64,000 nt of DNA from Fen-1038 sp042408355 (GTDB lineage: Bacteria; Chloroflexota; Anaerolineae; Anaerolineales; Villigracilaceae): contig JBHORD010000165.1 in NCBI GenBank assembly GCA_042408355.1, forward strand, positions 1 through 64,000, read 5' to 3'. The position numbers and the translations under genes were made by a program. Position 1 is the stretch's first letter, and each line of letters starts with the position of its first letter. Under the pieces are notes generated by a model. The model ran no database searches. It had not been told where the DNA came from and was given only the letters and a program-made list of their open reading frames with translations. Positions 1 through 6,581 of this stretch are shown one piece after another.

Positions 1-2
1 CC

Positions 3-482
3 ACAATCACCCTTCAGCCCTCTCCAACCGGCTTTTCACTCGTCCCGCCGACCAGAACGCCTCAACCGACCAATACGCCGAAGGCAACTGCCACGCCAAC
101 GGCGCCGTTTTCTGCTTCAGCGCCCAGCTACATTCAAAGCACCATCATCGCGCATCTCGCTGATCAGGGCTGTAATTGGCAGGGCGTGGGCGGCACTGTG
201 GATGATGCCAACAACAGCCCGATCATTGGCATGGTGATTCGTCTGGTCGGTACGTGGAACAATCAACCGATCAACCTGACAACCGTCAGCGGCGTGAGCC
301 CCGATTACGGAAAATCCGGCTGGGAATTTGTGCTTGGCAATACGCCGGTGGCTTCAACCAAAACGCTCTATCTTCAATTGCTGGATCAGGCCGGCCTCCC
401 ACTCTCGGATAATGTTTATATCAACACCTACACCGATTGCACAAAAAACCTGGTTCTCGTCCGTTTCAAGAAGAATCGATAA
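3..482 (+). CDS. C-terminal part of a secreted or surface protein (partial at window edge)
   Basis: The frame is open from the first bases to the TAA at 480-482, so the gene starts before the window. The visible part opens with a Thr/Pro-rich linker (TPQPTNTPKATATPT), as in exported Chloroflexota lipoproteins. It is followed by a domain of about 110 residues with two Cys (near CNWQGVGG and YTDCTKN) that could form a disulfide. The internal GTG at 186 is not the real start. I do not recognise the domain; a beta-rich extracellular module is an inference from its alternating hydrophobic pattern. Confidence 0.65.
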   Translation, partial: TITLQPSPTGFSLVPPTRTPQPTNTPKATATPTAPFSASAPSYIQSTIIAHLADQGCNWQGVGGTVDDANNSPIIGMVIRLVGTWNNQPINLTTVSGVSPDYGKSGWEFVLGNTPVASTKTLYLQLLDQAGLPLSDNVYINTYTDCTKNLVLVRFKKNR

Positions 483-486
483 ACGC

Positions 487-520
487 AATTGCCCGCCGAG
501 TCAGCGGCGGGCAATTTTTA
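487..520 (+). terminator. Rho-independent terminator after the secreted protein gene
   Basis: A perfect stem GCCCGCCG/CGGCGGGC, extended by AATT/AATT, encloses a 6-nt loop and is followed by a T-rich run. It lies between the convergent genes ending at 482 and 532 and may work weakly in the other direction. Confidence 0.85.
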
Positions 521-531
521 TTTTCATGATT

Positions 532-1449
532 TTATACTGCCACATTCCAATGGGCGTATTTCGGATTTTTCGCGCGCAAGACGTCTTCATAAAGCGTGCG
601 CAACCCGGCTGTGATGGGGCCCATCTCGCCGCGTCCGATGGGGCGGTGATCCACCTTCGTCACCGCCATGATTTGCGCCGCCGTGCCGGTCATGAAGAAT
701 TCGTCGGCGATGGAAACTTCAGTGCGGTCAATGGATCGCTCAATGACCTGGACTCCCATTTCATTACAAAGGAGTTCGATGACCGATTTGCGCGTAATGC
801 CTTCAAGGATATTGTCCGTCACCGGGGGCGTAATCACAACTCCATCGCGCACCATGAAAACATTCATCGCTGAACCTTCCGAGATGTGACCGTTCTGATC
901 CAGCACTAATGCCTCGTCGAAGCCGGCGCGGTTGGCGTCGGTTTTGATCAAAGCCGAATTGGCATACGCGCCCGCCACCTTTCCACGCGCGGGAATCATG
1001 TTGTCGTCAATCCGCCGCCACGATGAAATCGTCACGTGCGCGTTGGTGTCGTTCTTGACATACTTTTCGTACGGCATAGTGAACAGGCAGAACTCATCTT
1101 TCAAATCATGCAGGCGCACGCCAATCCCCATGTCCGCTTTGTAGAATGTCGGGCGCATGTAAACATCTTGCTGATAGTTGTCGGTACGCAGTACTTCAAG
1201 CGTCAATTCAATCAAGCTTTCTTCGTCATAAGTGGTTGACATGGCCATCATGCGCGCCGAATGCAGTAAACGCCGATAATGGTCATAAGGACGAAAAACG
1301 AAGAGACGTTTCTTCTCTTCGTTCCAGTAAGCTCGTATGCCGCCGAATACAGCTGTACCATACAAGAAGCCGTGCGTGGCTATGTTGATTTTGGCGTCCG
1401 CAAGCGGGACGATTTTTCCCTCAAAGAATGCATGCTTCGAGAGATCCAC
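532..1449 (-). CDS. ilvE: Branched-chain amino acid aminotransferase
   Basis: A 305-residue fold-type IV PLP aminotransferase. It catalyses the last step of Val, Leu and Ile synthesis, or the first step of their breakdown, with 2-oxoglutarate/glutamate as partner. The PLP lysine is K157 in RGKVAGAYANS, and the family motifs EGSAMNVF and FFMTGTAA are present; length is normal. The start is GTG with a strong Shine-Dalgarno (GGAGGT, 5 nt away). A TATAAT on the minus strand at 1493-1498 is a possible -10, without a clear -35. The gene stands alone, divergent from the ArsR-type regulator. Confidence 0.95.
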   Translation of the reverse strand: MDLSKHAFFEGKIVPLADAKINIATHGFLYGTAVFGGIRAYWNEEKKRLFVFRPYDHYRRLLHSARMMAMSTTYDEESLIELTLEVLRTDNYQQDVYMRPTFYKADMGIGVRLHDLKDEFCLFTMPYEKYVKNDTNAHVTISSWRRIDDNMIPARGKVAGAYANSALIKTDANRAGFDEALVLDQNGHISEGSAMNVFMVRDGVVITPPVTDNILEGITRKSVIELLCNEMGVQVIERSIDRTEVSIADEFFMTGTAAQIMAVTKVDHRPIGRGEMGPITAGLRTLYEDVLRAKNPKYAHWNVAV

Positions 1450-1579
1450 AAGACACCTCCAAACAATGAAATGGGACCGGCTCTTACGGGTGCATTATAA
1501 CTCATTCAAGCCGCGCTGATTTTGGGCTTCGCTTTCACCCAGGGCGACCGTGAAGCGGCTGTCGTTTAATTGACGACCC

Positions 1580-1636
1580 TTGACGCCCGGAAATTTCCCC
1601 GCTAAAATCTAATTCGATAAGTATCGAATTAGATTT
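1580..1636 (+). promoter_or_regulatory. Sigma-A promoter overlapped by a perfect 15-bp inverted repeat operator
   Basis: The promoter is TTGACG (1580-1585), 17 bp, TAAAAT (1603-1608). A perfect inverted repeat (arms 1605-1619 and 1622-1636, 2-bp centre, half site TATCGAATTAGATTT) covers the -10 and the expected transcription start near 1615. The downstream gene at 1650 encodes an ArsR-type HTH protein, so autorepression is the natural reading; that link is inference. Confidence 0.85.
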
Positions 1637-1649
1637 ACGGATGTGAAAT

Positions 1650-2204
1650 ATGAGCGACGAACTGATTTCATTTTACAAGGCGCTGGCGGATGCGAATCGC
1701 TTGAAGATCGTCGGTCTGTTGGCTCAGCGCGCGTACAGCGTTGAAGAACTTGCCGCGCTGGTGAAACTCAAACCCTCGACGGTCTCGCATCATCTTGCCA
1801 AACTGACGCGGGTGGGTCTCGTCAGCGCACGGACGGAAAGTTACTACAACGTTTATCGCCTCGAGGAAAAAGCGCTTGAGGAAAAGACGCGCCGTTTACT
1901 TTCAGGCGAAGATCTCTCCACTGCCATTGCGGATGTGGACCTCGATACCTATGACCGCAAAGTCATAACGGATTATACGCGTAAAGACGGGAGCCTGAAA
2001 ACGATTCCCGCCCAACGCAAAAAACTCGAAGCGGTTTTACGATACATCGTCAAAGCATTCGAGCCGGGCAAACGTTACAGCGAAAAAAAGGTCAATGAGA
2101 TTCTGAGCCGCTATCATGAAGATACCGCCTCGCTCCGACGCGAGCTGGTCGGATATGGATTGATGAAACGCGAGGGCGGCGGAGGAGATTATTGGAGGGT
2201 ATAA
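1650..2204 (+). CDS. ArsR-family transcriptional regulator with C-terminal DUF2087 domain
   Basis: A 184-residue protein. Residues 1-75 form a winged helix-turn-helix of ArsR type (DANRLKIVGLLAQRAYSVEELA, then KPSTVSHHLAKL as recognition helix). Residues about 105-184 match DUF2087 (KRYSEKKVNEIL, ELVGYGLMKREGGGDYWRV). No cysteine metal-site motif is visible, so a metal ligand is unlikely; the DUF2087 ligand is unknown. No strong Shine-Dalgarno precedes the ATG. The gene is monocistronic and sits directly behind a near-perfect promoter buried in a long palindrome, which suggests tight autorepression. Confidence 0.85.
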   Translation: MSDELISFYKALADANRLKIVGLLAQRAYSVEELAALVKLKPSTVSHHLAKLTRVGLVSARTESYYNVYRLEEKALEEKTRRLLSGEDLSTAIADVDLDTYDRKVITDYTRKDGSLKTIPAQRKKLEAVLRYIVKAFEPGKRYSEKKVNEILSRYHEDTASLRRELVGYGLMKREGGGGDYWRV

Positions 2205-2212
2205 ATGTTTAA

Positions 2213-2255
2213 AGGCTGGAAGGCTGGCAAGTCTACAAGTTCAACCTTCCAGCCT
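2213..2255. repeat. 11-bp inverted repeat between convergent genes, possible terminator
   Basis: Perfect arms AGGCTGGAAGG (2213-2223) and CCTTCCAGCCT (2245-2255) with a 21-nt loop lie between the ArsR gene and DUF711. On the plus strand a T6 run follows (2271-2276) after a second small palindrome GCAAGCTTGC. The wording resembles other junction repeats in the window (for example 3752-3782). Confidence 0.5.
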
Positions 2256-2264
2256 GCAAGCTTG

Positions 2265-3500
2265 CTAACGTTTTTTGATCTGTAAAACTTCATTCCCGTT
2301 CAGCGGAAAAAACAGGGGCAAAGACTCCAATGCCATTACCTTGCTGTTGGCAAAGAATCCAAAATCGAACGATGTCGCATCGCCCGCTTTCTTGCCGGGG
2401 ATAGGCATCAGACGCGCCGTCAGCGGTTTGTCGAGGCGCAGCGCGAGGGCGGAAAGATCGAGCAGCAGCGGAACAAGTTGATCTGCCGTTGTGTCGCCGG
2501 GCAATGGCACGGTATCCAGTCCCGTTCCGCAGACTGTCGAATAAAGAAGCAAATCTTTTATCGTCAACGTGCCGTCGGCAGCGCGTCGAGCCAAAACAGA
2601 ATCTTCGAGCACAGGCTGCATGAATCCACTGAAGCCGGTGTGCGGAAAGTCGGCGCGGTCCACGGCTTCGGTCAGGAGGGCGGCCGCCGCGAGCGAGCCG
2701 TGCAACCCGATTTTCGGGACGCCCATCTGCTCAACCGCGTTGCCAAGCGAGTACGGGTCATCGGGAAATGGCGCCAGCGAAAAATCAATCCCGCCAAATC
2801 GAATATCGAATCTTCGAGTATTCGAGTTTCGAGTATTCAATAATTCATTGGCGATTTTCGCAAGGGCCTGACCGTGTCTGGTGATTTCGGCGATCAGAAC
2901 AGCACGACCCTCTTCGAACGTCTTTGCATTTGCAAACGCTTTGACCGCCAGATCCGCCGACTCGGTGGCGACGGCAAAAGCAGGTTGATTGCCTTTGTGA
3001 TATGCGGCGGGGAAAAACGGCGCGCCGGCTTTGACATTTGCCAGCGCGGCGAAACGCAGGTTGGCGAAGCCGTTCGGGTCAATCGGCGCGGACTTGATGA
3101 TAATGTTCGCGCAGGCTTTGATGGCTTCGAGCGAGATGCCGATTTTTTTATCCGCCATCACGCCCCCGAAGAAAATATTTTGCGAAGCGGCAATCGCTTC
3201 GGGAATCGCTTCATAACTGCGCGGCGACTCGATCAACGCGGGGCCAAGTGAGAGATGCCCAACGCCAATTTGATGCATCAACTTTTCCAGTTGTTCGGCG
3301 AGTTTTGGCAATTCATTGATATGTCTTTCGCCGAGCAATTTTGGAAATGGAATTGTCGCCAGCCGCATGGTCTGGACTTCGTAGCCAGCGGCATCATATG
3401 CGGACTTGGCTTTGGCAAGAAATTCTCCAGCCTCTTGGATGACTTTTTCGTCCAAAGGATATTTGGGATTGCAGAAGTATGTGATGGATCGGATCTTCAT
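2265..3500 (-). CDS. DUF711 (UPF0210) family protein
   Basis: A 411-residue protein. The C-terminal signature GTGLDTVPLPGDTTADQL and the GDATSFDFGFF stretch place it in the DUF711 family, related to UPF0210; biochemical function is unknown, and a glycyl-radical or PFL-like relationship has only been suggested by fold. Residues about 222-236 (LLNTRNSNTRRFDIR) are unusual: their codons form a degenerate repeat of a TCGA-containing word at 2808-2850 that also occurs as spacer DNA at 45456-45500. This looks like an in-frame insertion in a surface loop. The gene is 26 bp downstream of trmH-like with a palindrome in between. Confidence 0.85.
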   Translation of the reverse strand: MKIRSITYFCNPKYPLDEKVIQEAGEFLAKAKSAYDAAGYEVQTMRLATIPFPKLLGERHINELPKLAEQLEKLMHQIGVGHLSLGPALIESPRSYEAIPEAIAASQNIFFGGVMADKKIGISLEAIKACANIIIKSAPIDPNGFANLRFAALANVKAGAPFFPAAYHKGNQPAFAVATESADLAVKAFANAKTFEEGRAVLIAEITRHGQALAKIANELLNTRNSNTRRFDIRFGGIDFSLAPFPDDPYSLGNAVEQMGVPKIGLHGSLAAAALLTEAVDRADFPHTGFSGFMQPVLEDSVLARRAADGTLTIKDLLLYSTVCGTGLDTVPLPGDTTADQLVPLLLDLSALALRLDKPLTARLMPIPGKKAGDATSFDFGFFANSKVMALESLPLFFPLNGNEVLQIKKR

Positions 3501-3521
3501 TTGGCCTCATTGAAACGTTAG

Positions 3522-3543
3522 AACGTTCAAACGTTTGAACGTT
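3522..3543. repeat. 22-bp perfect palindrome at the 3' end of the TrmH-like gene
   Basis: AACGTTCAAAC followed directly by its reverse complement GTTTGAACGTT, with a further partial copy (ACGTTAGAACGTT) just beside it. It covers the last codons and the TGA stop (3527-3529) of the upstream gene. There is no T-run on either strand, so it is not a classical terminator. Confidence 0.8.
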
Positions 3544-4303
3544 GTCGTAAAACTTCGAACATCAGCACCGAGCCAGCCACTGCCGCGTTCAATGATTCTG
3601 TTTTTCCTGCCATTGGAATTTTGACGTAAGCATTTACCAATTTACGTGCTTGCTCGCTCGCGCCTTCAGCTTCTCCGCCAACAATCAACGCCAGCGGTTG
3701 ACGGAAATCTGTTTCCCAGCAAGATTGACCATCCATGTCAGCGATATAAACCTTCAAACCTGACAACCTTCCAACTTGCTTGATTTCATCCCAACTCATC
3801 GAACGAATCGGCAATCGAAAATGCGCGCCCATTCCCGCGCGGACGACTTTCGGTGCGAAGGCATCGGTTGTCTCGGGCGGAATCAAAACGGCTTGCACGC
3901 CAGCCGCATCCGCAGTGCGTAAAAGTGTGCCGAGATTGCCGGGGTCGCGGATGGAATCGGGGATGAGAACGAAATTTGGGGAATTGATAATTGGTAAATG
4001 AGTAAGTTCGAGAACGGCGATGATGCCTTGCGATGTTTCGGTCTCGCTGATTGACTGCAATAAACTACTTTTCACCTTCTCAACTTCTATCTTCTTTTCT
4101 GCTAACTTCTCAACCAACTTTCTTCCCCGTTCACTCAATTCATCGGAATATAAGACAAATCGAAATCCCCAATTACTAATTACCGCTTCCTCCACCAGCC
4201 TCACGCCTTCCGCAAGAAACGCGTTCGCTTCATGCCGTTCCTTCGGGCGGCCGGTCAATGCGCGGGCTAATTTGATTTTTGGGTTTTGGGAGGAAGAGAT
4301 CAT
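3527..4303 (-). CDS. TrmH/SpoU-family RNA 2'-O-methyltransferase
   Basis: A 258-residue SPOUT methyltransferase. An N-terminal RNA-binding domain (residues 1-95, QNPKIKLARALTGRPKERHE, then ERGRKLVEKLAEK) is followed by the knot domain with motif 1 (PDSIRDPGNLGTLLRTADA), motif 2 (IVGGEAEGAS) and motif 3 (IPMAGKTESLNAAVAGSVLMFE). The probable target is a ribose in 23S rRNA, as in RlmB or TsnR-like enzymes; the exact site cannot be told. Two linkers (near HLPIINSPNF and KQVGRLSGLKV) are encoded by word-like repeats found elsewhere between genes. The DUF711 gene follows on the same strand. Confidence 0.9.
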   Translation of the reverse strand: MISSSQNPKIKLARALTGRPKERHEANAFLAEGVRLVEEAVISNWGFRFVLYSDELSERGRKLVEKLAEKKIEVEKVKSSLLQSISETETSQGIIAVLELTHLPIINSPNFVLIPDSIRDPGNLGTLLRTADAAGVQAVLIPPETTDAFAPKVVRAGMGAHFRLPIRSMSWDEIKQVGRLSGLKVYIADMDGQSCWETDFRQPLALIVGGEAEGASEQARKLVNAYVKIPMAGKTESLNAAVAGSVLMFEVLRQRSNV

Positions 4304-4336
4304 GGTTAATGAATCATTGATGATGGAAAATCGACT

Positions 4337-4900
4337 TTATGATCCATGATCCATTTTCCATACCTTGAGAAAGGCATTGATCGTCGACTCGTCAAATAAA
4401 ACCAGCCGAGCCAATTTGATTCCAGATTTGTGATGCGCAAAATAATTTTTGACTGTCGAAAAAACAATCCCTGCCGCGCGTTCTTTTGGGAAACCGAAGA
4501 TACCTGTCGAAATGGCGGGCAATGAAATGGACGATAACTTTAATTCATCTGCCACTTGCAATGAGCCGTGAACAGCATCTGATAACTTTTTATCTTCATT
4601 ACCATCGCCCCAGACCGGGCCCACCGCGTGGATCACATATTTCGCAGGCAGGAGTCCGCCCGAAGTCCAGGCGGGATGCGAGTGAGAGACAATTCCGTGT
4701 TTGCGAATCCATTCATCCGACTCGTGCTGAATGATCTCGCCTCCGCGTCGAACGATCGCGCCCGCCACGCCCGCGCCGTGCTGGAGATGTTCGTTGGCGG
4801 CATTGACGATGGCGTCGGTCGTTTCCTCGGTGATGTCGCCCTGAACGATTTGGATTGTTGGACCAGCGGATAGAACGCGTTCAACAAGAACTTTGTTCAT
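4337..4900 (-). CDS. Macro domain protein, probable O-acetyl-ADP-ribose deacetylase
   Basis: A 187-residue single macro domain of the YmdB/MACROD type, which hydrolyses O-acetyl-ADP-ribose or removes ADP-ribose from acidic residues. Visible motifs are QGDITEETTDAIVNAANEHL (adenine Asp and the catalytic Asn of NAAN), GAGVAGAIVRRGG, IHAVGPVWGDG and the phosphate loop PAISTGIFGFPKERAA. It follows no obvious partner sirtuin here. The start is ATG at 4900. The next gene on this strand begins 30 bp after its end, and the spacer holds an ATGGAAAAT/ATTTTCCAT inverted repeat. Confidence 0.93.
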   Translation of the reverse strand: MNKVLVERVLSAGPTIQIVQGDITEETTDAIVNAANEHLQHGAGVAGAIVRRGGEIIQHESDEWIRKHGIVSHSHPAWTSGGLLPAKYVIHAVGPVWGDGNEDKKLSDAVHGSLQVADELKLSSISLPAISTGIFGFPKERAAGIVFSTVKNYFAHHKSGIKLARLVLFDESTINAFLKVWKMDHGS

Positions 4901-4913
4901 GCGCCCATTCTAC

Positions 4914-4949
4914 AACGAAAACGCCCGCCGGGTCAAAACCCAACGGGCG
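4914..4949 (-). terminator. Terminator of the infC-rpmI-rplT operon
   Basis: On the minus strand a 12-bp stem (4922-4933 with 4938-4949, two G-U pairs) and 4-nt loop are followed by TTTTCGTT. It sits about 60 bp beyond the rplT stop. Confidence 0.85.
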
Positions 4950-4954
4950 CGACG

Positions 4955-5010
4955 ATCACCAATCACCAATCACCAATTACCAATCACCAATTACCAATTA
5001 CCAATTACTA
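4955..5010 (-). repeat. Tandem 7-bp array (ATYACCA) x8 directly after rplT
   Basis: Eight contiguous heptamers: ATCACCA x3, ATTACCA, ATCACCA, ATTACCA x2, ATTACTA. The last unit supplies the TAG stop of rplT on the minus strand. A 7-bp period and no spacers exclude CRISPR. The same word is visible as isolated fragments inside the TrmH gene (about 3976-3996). Confidence 0.9.
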
Positions 5011-5352
5011 TTTTGCCTTTGCCACCACCGCCGCAAATGCTTTCGGATCGCGGACGGCAATATCTGCCAGCATCTTGCGATTGAGGGCGATATCCGCCTT
5101 CTTCATCGCCGCCACCAAACGACTGTACGTTGTACCGTTCAGACGGGCCGCCGCGTTGATGCGGGCGATCCACAACTTGCGCAGGTCGCGCTTGCGGACT
5201 CTGCGGTCGCGCGTGGCGTACCACAGACTCTTTAGCATGGCCTCGTTGGCGCGCTTGAACAAAAAGTGCTTCGCGCCGCGCTGGCCTTTGGTGATCTTCA
5301 AAACTTTTTTATGGCGTAGGTGCCCATAAGGGCCGCCCTTAACTCTGGTCAT
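5008..5352 (-). CDS. rplT: 50S ribosomal protein L20
   Basis: A 114-residue basic protein that binds 23S rRNA early in 50S assembly. It shows the family core: TRVKGG, ITKGQRGAKH, RDRRVRKRDLRKLWIARINAAAR and GTTYSRLVAAMKKA. Length is normal. A GGAG lies 9 nt before the ATG. It ends the infC-rpmI-rplT order typical of most bacteria, though here spacers of 107 and 167 bp separate the genes. In other phyla L20 represses this operon by binding its mRNA; I see no clear L20 leader here. Confidence 0.97.
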   Translation of the reverse strand: MTRVKGGPYGHLRHKKVLKITKGQRGAKHFLFKRANEAMLKSLWYATRDRRVRKRDLRKLWIARINAAARLNGTTYSRLVAAMKKADIALNRKMLADIAVRDPKAFAAVVAKAK

Positions 5353-5519
5353 TTTTTCATCTCCTGCGAACCTCTGGACGTCGGCGGCTGCGAAAGCGCG
5401 TCAGTTGTTTACATCCAGGAGCCGCAATAAAAAACGGATTTGTTCACCGTCAGGCACACGAAGAGCGCGAAGAAAAATTTAATCCTTAGCGATCTTTGCG
5501 GCCTTCGCGGTTCAAAAAA
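5353..5519 (-). other. rpmI-rplT spacer carrying a junction repeat
   Basis: A 167-bp spacer, unusually long for this operon. Its middle (about 5459-5515) holds the wording ACACGAAGAGCGCGAAG ... CCTTCGCGGTTCAAAA, one copy of the dispersed GCGCGAAG/CTTCGCGG repeat family seen at several other junctions in the window. No gene was found in it. Confidence 0.6.
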
Positions 5520-5750
5520 CTATTCTTCCATGTTCGGCGCCAGGCGCTTCACGTTCTTGACAATGCTTCGGCCTTTGACGACCTGCATTTCAGTGAATTG
5601 CGCTTTTGTACGTTTCGATCTGTTTCGGCGCAAATGGCTCTTGCCGCCTTTGGTGCGGACAAGTTTGCCTGCGCCCGTCAGACGAAAACGTTTTGACGTT
5701 GCTTTGTGCGTCTTGAGTTTGAATTTGCCGGATTTGGCTTTGCGAGGCAC
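5520..5750 (-). CDS. rpmI: 50S ribosomal protein L35
   Basis: A 76-residue, very basic protein with the L35 pattern PRKAKSGKFKLKTHKATSKRF, TGAGKLVRTKGGKSH and LRRNRSKRTKAQ. The C-terminal extension (VVKGRSIVKNVKRLAPNMEE) is slightly longer than usual. The start is GTG with AAGGAG 9 nt upstream. It lies between infC and rplT in the standard order. Confidence 0.96.
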   Translation of the reverse strand: MPRKAKSGKFKLKTHKATSKRFRLTGAGKLVRTKGGKSHLRRNRSKRTKAQFTEMQVVKGRSIVKNVKRLAPNMEE

Positions 5751-5857
5751 TGTGACTTACTCCTTTACGATTGTGGATTTCAAATTGTAGATTGTTGATT
5801 TTGACGAACGATTCGAAGATCGGCCCCGTCAATCTAGATCACAATCATCAATCTTCT

Positions 5858-6433
5858 TTATTCTTTCGCTTCATCCCGGACTTCAGCCGGATTCTCAGCC
5901 TTTTCCTTTTTCTTCACCGACGGCTTCCCCGGCGCCAGCACCACCAGCATGGTCCTGCCTTCCATCATGGGAGCCTGCTCGATTGTGCTGATATCCGAAA
6001 GCGACTGTGCGATCTCTTTCAAATCCTCGAGGGCGATTTCGGGATAATCCATCTCGCGGCCGCGGAACTTGATCGTGACCCGGACTTTGTGTCCCTGGCT
6101 CAACCAGCGCCGCGCATCGTCCACTTTGAAACCGCGATGCGCTTCGTTGGTCTTGGGGCGCAGGCGGATTTCCTTGACTTCGATCTTGGTCTGCGCCTTG
6201 CGCGCCTCGCGTTCCTTTTTCGTTCGCTCGTAAATGAACTTTCCAAAATCCGTGATACGGCAGACGGGCGGTGTGGCAGTCGGTGAGACTTCCACCAAAT
6301 CGAGTTCGGCGTCGCGCGCCATCTGCAAAGCTTGCCTGATCGGAACCACTCCGATATTTTCACCGTTGGGTCCGATCACCCGGACTTCGGGAACTCGAAT
6401 GCCCTCATTGACTCGAAATTCGTTAGCGCTGAT
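5858..6433 (-). CDS. infC: Translation initiation factor IF-3, probable AUC start codon
   Basis: IF-3 checks the start codon in the 30S subunit. The N-domain (RVNEGIRVPEVRVIGPNGENIGVV), linker lysines and C-domain (VKEIRLRPKTNEAHRGFKV, VRVTIKFRGREMDYPE) are complete. A GTG at 6379 is available but lies inside the conserved N-domain. Reading upstream in frame restores the conserved residues and reaches ATC at 6431-6433, 6 nt after a perfect AAGGAG (6440-6445). IF-3 genes are known to use AUU-type starts for self-repression by start-codon discrimination, so AUC is the likely start (191 residues). This corrects an 18-codon truncation. Confidence 0.9.
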   Translation of the reverse strand: MSANEFRVNEGIRVPEVRVIGPNGENIGVVPIRQALQMARDAELDLVEVSPTATPPVCRITDFGKFIYERTKKEREARKAQTKIEVKEIRLRPKTNEAHRGFKVDDARRWLSQGHKVRVTIKFRGREMDYPEIALEDLKEIAQSLSDISTIEQAPMMEGRTMLVVLAPGKPSVKKKEKAENPAEVRDEAKE

Positions 6434-6455
6434 ATTCTTCTCCTTATCAAGACAG

Positions 6456-6478
6456 AAACCCAGCCCGAGGCTGGTTTT
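6456..6478 (-). terminator. Small hairpin between thrS and infC, possible attenuator
   Basis: CCAGCC, a 3-nt loop, GGCTGG, extended by A/T pairs, then GTTTCTGTCTT on the minus strand. It lies just upstream of the infC Shine-Dalgarno, so it could be a weak terminator for thrS or a leader hairpin for infC. Confidence 0.45.
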
Positions 6479-6524
6479 TAGCGGGCTGATGATACCATGA
6501 AGGCGCGGGAATCGTCAACGAAAT

Positions 6525-6570
6525 GACCGTAGACCGCGGACAATGGACAGTTGCCCTCCGGTCTACGGTC
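6525..6570. repeat. 12-bp inverted repeat after thrS
   Basis: Perfect arms GACCGTAGACCG (6525-6536) and CGGTCTACGGTC (6559-6570) with a 22-nt loop. No T-run follows on the minus strand, so it is more likely a junction repeat than a terminator. Confidence 0.7.
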
Positions 6571-6581
6571 TGGCGTCTATT

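Noticed and set aside
4955..5010. CRISPR array
   Set aside because: The repeat unit is 7 bp and contiguous, with no unique spacers, and no cas1/cas2 is present. The Cas4-like pair at 11737 is not beside it.
6100..6379. GTG at 6379 as the infC start
   Set aside because: It would remove the conserved N-terminal RVNEGIR segment of IF-3; the upstream ATC has the ribosome site.
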